A stretch of 64,000 bases of DNA from Gorsachius magnificus. Taxonomy: Eukaryota; Chordata; Aves; Pelecaniformes; Ardeidae. The translations under genes and the position numbers were made by a program. Below are positions 61,001 through 64,000 of this stretch, piece after piece. The DNA lies in NCBI GenBank assembly GCA_034008185.1, contig CM067082.1, forward strand, positions 101,241,311 to 101,305,310, written 5' to 3'. The stretch's first letter is position 1, and each line of letters begins with the position of its first letter. The notes under the pieces are model-generated. The model saw only the letters and a list, made by a program, of their open reading frames with translations. It was not told the origin of the DNA and did not search any database.

Positions 61001-64000
61001 GAGAAGCCCCTTCCAAGTACTGAGCTTGGATCTTAGAGGAAAACCCAAAAACTTTTCTGGGTGCTAGAAGGAAGAAGAGACCCATGTGAAATGCCAAAGC
61101 ATGGGTGAATCAGGAGATGGCAGAGAGAAGTGGGAGGAACTTGCAGAAGTTTCCTTAGAGGATGGAGAAAGGTGGATGAGCAATCAAGCAGGAGGAGGCC
61201 ATGTTCCAGAAAGCCAAGAGTAGCCCTTGTAAGTGCATTTTCAACGTGCATATCATATGGTCCCAGATGCATATAACCATCAAAGCATTGTAGGAGAGAA
61301 TAAGTGCCAAGAATTCCCAATGCCTTTATTTCGACTTCTTATTTGACAATCATTTACTGTCTACTTCTCAGCTGTGAGGCATTTTATTCTCCCACATTTG
61401 TCCAGCAATGCTGTGAAACGAAAGGCACAACTAGCCTATGAGATTTTTAAAACTGGCTTTTTCAGTCATTTCACTTTGGCTAATAAAAAAAAAAACAGGC
61501 AAATGCATGCATTACTGTCTGGTAAGAATCTGAAACTGAACTGCATGACACCTGGGTTGGAAAATGTAGAGGTCTAATAAAGTATTTTGCAGTTACATAC
61601 ATTTCAAGTACTAACATCAGTTAAAGAAGTCTCTAAAATCAAATCCCATTCTTTCTCTTTCAGTTCCCAATGACCAGAAGAAGTGGCAAGTACCTACACA
61701 AATCATCCAGGCATCTGTCTGCCAGACTTCTGACTGAGCAGCATTTTTCTTGGTTCAGCAACTTTGTGCCCTCAGCTTTAGTTCTAGATACTGACTGTAG
61801 TGGTATATACTGGTATGCTCTGTGTTTGGGGCGCGTAAAAAGAGCTACTGTGTCCGTTTCTAAACAGTTTTCGGTTCACAGCTCTGCTTATTTCTGTTGA
61901 TACCTCAGTGACAGAGCTGGTATGACACATTTCTGTCCTTAGCTGGAGTTTTATGAAGTTTCATTCGCTTCAGTTTGTATTCTAAAGATAGCCTAAAATT
62001 GCCTCTTGATGGGGGTTTTCTCCCTTTTAAAAGGCTGCAATATTCTTCTTCCTCCAATATTCTTTTTCCTCCTACATTGGGCTGCACGAAGAGAGAAATC
62101 CATTATGTGGACAACTGGATTTACCACCTGCTGTAAAAAATAGTGGTTTCAAAGTGCCAGAGGGCTTGGCCCCTTCCTGATTAATTTTTTGAGTCACCCC
62201 GCAAGTTAGTCCTTAAGCAGTTAATGTCATTGTCTGTCATCCCTGGGTGATAATCCATAGCCGAGCAGGGCAGAGTAGCAAAGGAGAAAGATTGAGGGTC
62301 ATCTATCCACATAGAAATCGTATCTTAACAACTTCCTTAAGTACATGTCTTTAAATTCATGGCAAATTTTAACTATAATTCATCTGAGACACCTCCAAGA
62401 TGTTCTTGTCTTCTATTGTTGTCAGAGCAGATGATTAATGAAGCTCTGCTTGTTATGTAAAAGTGAATAAGGCATTTGTTTCCTGATTTATGTAAGGAGG
62501 AAGGGAGCTATTGTAACTTACCACAAACTGTGTGGTTCTCAAGTGCATTCCTATCTCATACATTTTTCACTTTTAATGAAGTCCAGATCAAATATTTAGC
62601 TATCAAATATTCTTGTTCACTTTACACAGGTCTATACTTTTAGTGCAATTTCCTCCTTTTTAAATGGATGCAAAACCCCCAGTCCCTCTTTCCCCTTGCA
62701 AATGGGTAGGTAGTTCATCTTTAAGTCTCCTAATATTATCACATTAATCTATGCATATAAGAGTCCAAAACTCTTGCACATTTCACAGTTTCAAGGGGTA
62801 GCCAGGTTCCTATCAAGTTTGTTAGCTGCCTCAGCATAAGAAAAACTACTTTCTGCCTCTCTGTCCCATTTTCCACATTATTTGAAGGACTGTTCCCTAA
62901 ATGCTTTGATGCTTATCCCAGGATTATCTTATATTTCAAATGATCCTTGTGACTGTGACTAATTTTGCCACAGTAGTAGTATTTACCTGAACTGTTTTTC
63001 TCTGCTTTTTCTGACTGCCAGCTTCCTGGTTTAAACCAAATTTAACACTTTTTTCTGATGGCTTCAAGCAACATTAAGCAGATGAGAATCCCTCTTCTCC
63101 ACCCAACTTGGCACAATCCCACGCTTACAGCATTGACTGTGGCGGGGTCACATACCTCTTGCTTTCACAGGACTTTCCTTTTCTCTTGCCAGTGCAAGTG
63201 CTGTGATGAATATCACAGGCTCCTAAAACCAGACTTCTCAAGACTCCCACGCTGAGCCCCACAGCTTGCATCCAGCTACATTTGCCTGTTAAACTGCAAT
63301 GCAATCCCTCTGTCACTCCCTGGCCCAATACACCAGGGATCAGGCAGGCCTGATCCTGACCCACTCATCCCCGTGCAGAGGAGAGCCAGCCACCTTGCAC
63401 TGTAGCACGTAATGTTCAAGTCTCAGTCAAACATCTGAACAGCTCCCATCAGAGGACAAGCTCCCCGGCTGTTTCTATCTGCTTGCCACCACTGGGTCAA
63501 TCAAGCCTTGCAAGAAGCATCCCTTGAACCTGAGCTGGCTCCTCACAAATCGGGAAAGAATACGCTGATGATGATCAAATCCAGCTGAGCATTTACTAAT
63601 TGGTCCAATAAGAGGTTCCCCATATGGTCTATATATACATAGATATATGAAGAGTGCAGGGATGCTCACATCCTGCTCTTCTGGGTGGGTCACCTCTCTC
63701 TCTTCTAGCAATACACTGGAGCTGCTCAGCACCACAAGGCTGTAACCAACCTATCCTACTTTTGACGCTCAGCCCGAACAGGTGCGAATAAGGCAGCATT
63801 TTCAAAGACTGAAAAGGAAGTGGCTTTGATTTTCTAATCAAGCATTGATTTCCTAATGTCACAAACATTGAACGTAAGGGTGTTTTTTCAACCTTAAAGT
63901 GTTCTTTATTTTTAAAGCAGGCAGTTCTAGTCAATAGGTGAAAAAACAAGGAATGACAAATTTATACCAGGAACAAAATAAAAAGACATGTCATGCATAG

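Larger units (their letters stand above)
47813..64000. other. upstream DNA, no gene supported
   Basis: About 16 kb beyond the promoter-side CR1. There is no CpG island, no exon that I recognise on either strand, and no RNA gene. The longest frame is 193 codons at 56519-57100 (plus), opposite a 161-codon minus-strand frame; neither shows a known domain. Near 63.6 kb a CCAAT word (ggtccaataag) precedes a tatatata run, a weak promoter-like layout. Confidence 0.65.

Noticed and set aside
63595..63650. CCAAT plus TATA-like layout near the right end
   Set aside because: No start region, CpG enrichment or exon follows; AT-rich DNA gives such words often.
1..64000. CRISPR arrays, operons, tRNA or rRNA genes, mitochondrial insertions, endogenous retrovirus LTRs
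   Set aside because: None seen. The regular 34-bp array has no spacers and is a minisatellite. No tRNA B-box with folding partner and no LTR pair was recognised by eye; a weak or old copy could have been missed.

Overview
The window looks like bird nuclear DNA. The two clearest repeats have the 3' ends of avian CR1 LINEs, the background is AT-leaning with one roughly 1 kb CpG island, and the one recognisable gene is a vertebrate gene. There is no bacterial, plasmid or phage architecture. Nearly all open frames longer than 60 codons look like chance frames in intron or intergenic DNA. I cannot name the species.

The gene is VOPP1 (also ECOP or GASP), on the minus strand and only partly inside the window. 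The anchor is a 59-nt exon at 3840-3898, which encodes the conserved luminal motif around AKKHCWYFEGLYPTYY and has good splice sites. The probable first coding exon is in the CpG island, with its ATG at 46536-46534 (reading down). It encodes a signal-peptide-like start, MNRFQPGVALLLSLLW, which resembles the human VOPP1 N-terminus. The expected splice donor falls in a run of 20 G (sense strand) and cannot be read. Exon 3 and later exons, with the transmembrane segment and PPxY tail, lie off the left end.

Layout: 1-3839 is part of intron 2; 3840-3898 is exon 2; 3899 to about 46.4 kb is the roughly 42.5 kb intron 1; about 46.2-47.2 kb is the promoter CpG island with exon 1; a 5'-truncated CR1 (47227-47812) abuts the island; 47813-64000 is upstream DNA in which I could not support any gene.

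Intron 1 contains the most unusual structure. Seven 34-bp tandem repeats form an uninterrupted purine tract (about 9931-10200). Next to it is a small orphan CpG islet (about 10219-10382) with a near-consensus CTCF motif, followed 240 bp later by another CR1 3' end. In the VOPP1 sense RNA the array is a polypyrimidine tract of about 270 nt ending in a CTAG|G acceptor. The intron also holds a four-copy 21-bp array that repeats a 5' splice-site consensus, several unannotated candidate exons with strong splice sites (the best is 28478-28552), many degenerate copies of an ancient hairpin-like repeat, and AT-rich blocks with POU or homeodomain motifs that could be conserved enhancers.
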